Origin: Pseudobdellovibrionaceae bacterium
Lineage (GTDB): Bacteria; Bdellovibrionota; Bdellovibrionia; Bdellovibrionales; JAMPXM01
NCBI GenBank assembly: GCA_913774795.1
Contig: CAJYIL010000008.1
Span: 1 to 21,841 of the forward strand
Direction of reading: 5' to 3'
Length of the DNA stretch: 21,841 bases
The position numbers and the translations under genes were made by a program. Of this stretch, positions 20,453-21,841 are shown one piece after another (positions within the stretch are counted from its first letter, which is position 1; the number at the start of each line of letters is the position of its first letter). The notes beneath the pieces were generated by a model, which did no database searches, was not told the origin of the DNA, and worked only from the letters and a program-made list of their open reading frames with translations.

Positions 20453-21841
20453 ATGAAGAAGCTCTATCTTGTCGATGTCAGTGGAATGATTTTTCGGGCC
20501 TTTTACGCGATTCGTCCGCTGACGAATCCGTCGGGCCTCCCGGTGAACGCGCTTTACGGTTTCATTTCGATGACCGTCAAACTTCTTCGCGAAATCCGCC
20601 CTGACTACATGGCGTTTTGCTTCGACAAGTCCGAAGACTCCTTCCGAAAAGAACTCGATCCGCGTTACAAAGCAAATCGCAAAGAGATGCCGGCCGATCT
20701 CGTGCCGCAAATTCCCTACTTCCGCCGCGTGAGTGAAGCACTTGGCATTCCTTGCATCGAAGCGGCCCGCTATGAAGCCGACGACATCATCGGATCACTC
20801 ACATGTCTCGGTCGTGATCACGGTCTCGAAGTCGTGATTGTTTCGAGCGACAAAGACTTCGCACAACTCGTGAAGCCGCACGTCTCAATGTACGACACGA
20901 TGAAAGACGTTCGTTACGACGTCGACGGTGTGATTGAGAAGTGGGGGATCGAGCCCCGCAAAATGATCGATTACCTCGCGATCGTCGGCGACACCTCAGA
21001 CAACGTCGCAGGCGTCAAAGGCATCGGGGAGAAAGGCGCGCAAAAACTTTTGGCGGAGTACGAATCGCTCGAAGACATCTACGCGCACATCGACGACATC
21101 AAAGGAGCGACCCAAAAGAAGTTGATCGACGCGCGTGAAGAGGCGTTTTTGTCGAAGAAACTCGTGACGATCGTTTGCGATATGGCCTTGGGCGTTCAGC
21201 CCGAAGACCTTCGCCTGAAACCGATCGTGCGCGACCAACTCTCGTCGCTCTTAACCGAGCTCGATTTCAAGACGTTCCATAAAACGCTGCTCGGCGAAGC
21301 GATGGGCACGTCGGCAGCGCCGTCGGCGGCCGCACTTGCGACACCTGTGCAAACAGTTGAAGGCATTCCTGTCAGCAACGATGAAAGCTTTGTGCAAGCG
21401 GGCACTGCGGATGATGTCGCGGATGTCGAACGGGCGCCTTCGCGTGGTGGCGCTCCGAAATCGACACCGCTTTCGGGTGCGCCTGTCTCGACTCCACTCG
21501 GAGGCGCGCCAAAGTCGACACCTCTTGGCGGAGCGCCTGTTTCGGCACCGCTCTCCGCGGCGCCTCTTAGCGCGAACGCCGCGAAATTCGTGCGGGCGGC
21601 TGGGACACCTTCGGCGAGCGGAAACGTTCTTGATACGTCAGCGCCCGTTGCGCGAGGAGAACTTCGCGCCGACGGACATATCGAAGGTTCAGTCTCGCAT
21701 CTTTTGAATCCGAAGAGCCGAGAGACGTTGAAGCCAAAGAGTGTTCCGGTTCAACCGAAGTCTGAGATTTCGACCTCAACAATCCCGATCGGCACGATCA
21801 CCGAAGAGCGCTTTGATCTCGCGGCACTTGCGAAATTCCTG
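20453..21841 (+). CDS. polA: DNA polymerase I, N-terminal part (runs off the window)
   Basis: The first 463 codons of PolA, the repair and Okazaki-fragment-maturation polymerase. The 5'-3' exonuclease domain (about 1-285) has LVDVSGMIFRAFYA, AFCFDKSEDSFRKELDPRYKANR (the arch and metal acids), YEADDIIGSL, VIVSSDKDFAQLV and the H3TH motif GDTSDNVAGVKGIGEKGA. Residues from about 286 to 440 are an Ala/Pro/Ser/Gly-rich linker, much longer than usual. It includes four copies of a 9-residue repeat (332-367). A fold resumes near ITEERFDLAALAKFL, where the 3'-5' exonuclease or its remnant should begin. The polymerase domain lies beyond the window. No SD precedes the ATG. Confidence 0.96.
   Translation, partial: MKKLYLVDVSGMIFRAFYAIRPLTNPSGLPVNALYGFISMTVKLLREIRPDYMAFCFDKSEDSFRKELDPRYKANRKEMPADLVPQIPYFRRVSEALGIPCIEAARYEADDIIGSLTCLGRDHGLEVVIVSSDKDFAQLVKPHVSMYDTMKDVRYDVDGVIEKWGIEPRKMIDYLAIVGDTSDNVAGVKGIGEKGAQKLLAEYESLEDIYAHIDDIKGATQKKLIDAREEAFLSKKLVTIVCDMALGVQPEDLRLKPIVRDQLSSLLTELDFKTFHKTLLGEAMGTSAAPSAAALATPVQTVEGIPVSNDESFVQAGTADDVADVERAPSRGGAPKSTPLSGAPVSTPLGGAPKSTPLGGAPVSAPLSAAPLSANAAKFVRAAGTPSASGNVLDTSAPVARGELRADGHIEGSVSHLLNPKSRETLKPKSVPVQPKSEISTSTIPIGTITEERFDLAALAKFL
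21446..21553 (+). repeat. Four tandem 27-bp repeats inside polA
   Basis: Four in-frame units encode GGAPKSTPL, SGAPVSTPL, GGAPKSTPL and GGAPVSAPL, alternating Lys and Val at the fifth place. A shorter SAAPL follows. The DNA units differ at synonymous sites, so the array is not newly duplicated. Confidence 0.9.

Overview
The window looks like chromosomal core DNA of a Gram-negative, diderm bacterium, most probably a Bdellovibrionota-like (predatory or ex-predatory) lineage. The lineage is inference. It rests on the dense mixture of CpaF, PIN-PhoH, PilZ, a TonB-type protein, many short secreted proteins of unknown function, and core genes (eno, ftsB-like, polA). No rRNA, tRNA, insertion sequence, prophage or CRISPR array is visible.

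Layout. 1-149: tail of a DUF6766-type membrane protein. 150-543: long leader with several inverted repeats. 544-2473: an ECF sigma factor, an overlapping one-TM anti-sigma-like protein and a Spy/CpxP-like periplasmic protein, which looks like an envelope-stress module. 2690-4328: two overlapping secreted-protein genes, the second with a transglutaminase-like Cys-His-Asp triad. 4364-6991 (minus): TonB-family protein, small outer-membrane barrel and an HExxH lipoprotein aminopeptidase. 7089-9622: PilZ protein, PIN-PhoH ATPase and SlyD. 9750-10843: a secreted protein whose C-terminus carries the active-site signature of colicin E3-type 16S rRNA nucleases, overlapped by a small secreted partner. 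10845-13941 (minus): a histidine kinase-like protein whose phospho-acceptor His is replaced by Tyr, a THUMP/N2-guanine RNA methyltransferase and a MAPEG protein. 14079-16490: an operon of a small cytosolic protein, a secreted cupredoxin-like protein, CpaF and a small helical protein, closed by a bidirectional terminator. 16565-17059 (minus): small secreted Cys-containing protein. 17195-21841: coiled-coil protein, enolase, FtsB/DivIC, an XRE-type regulator and the N-terminal 463 codons of DNA polymerase I.

The most interesting content is the E3-like nuclease gene with its overlapping exported partner. It could be an exported ribosome-inactivating effector with a protective or accessory companion. 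Other points of interest are the degenerate kinase, the transglutaminase-like exported protein, the dyads and hairpins in the leaders of eno, the XRE gene and the ECF cassette, and a 27-bp tandem repeat inside polA. Several starts are placed inside the longest open frame because of Shine-Dalgarno (SD) position; this is stated for each gene.
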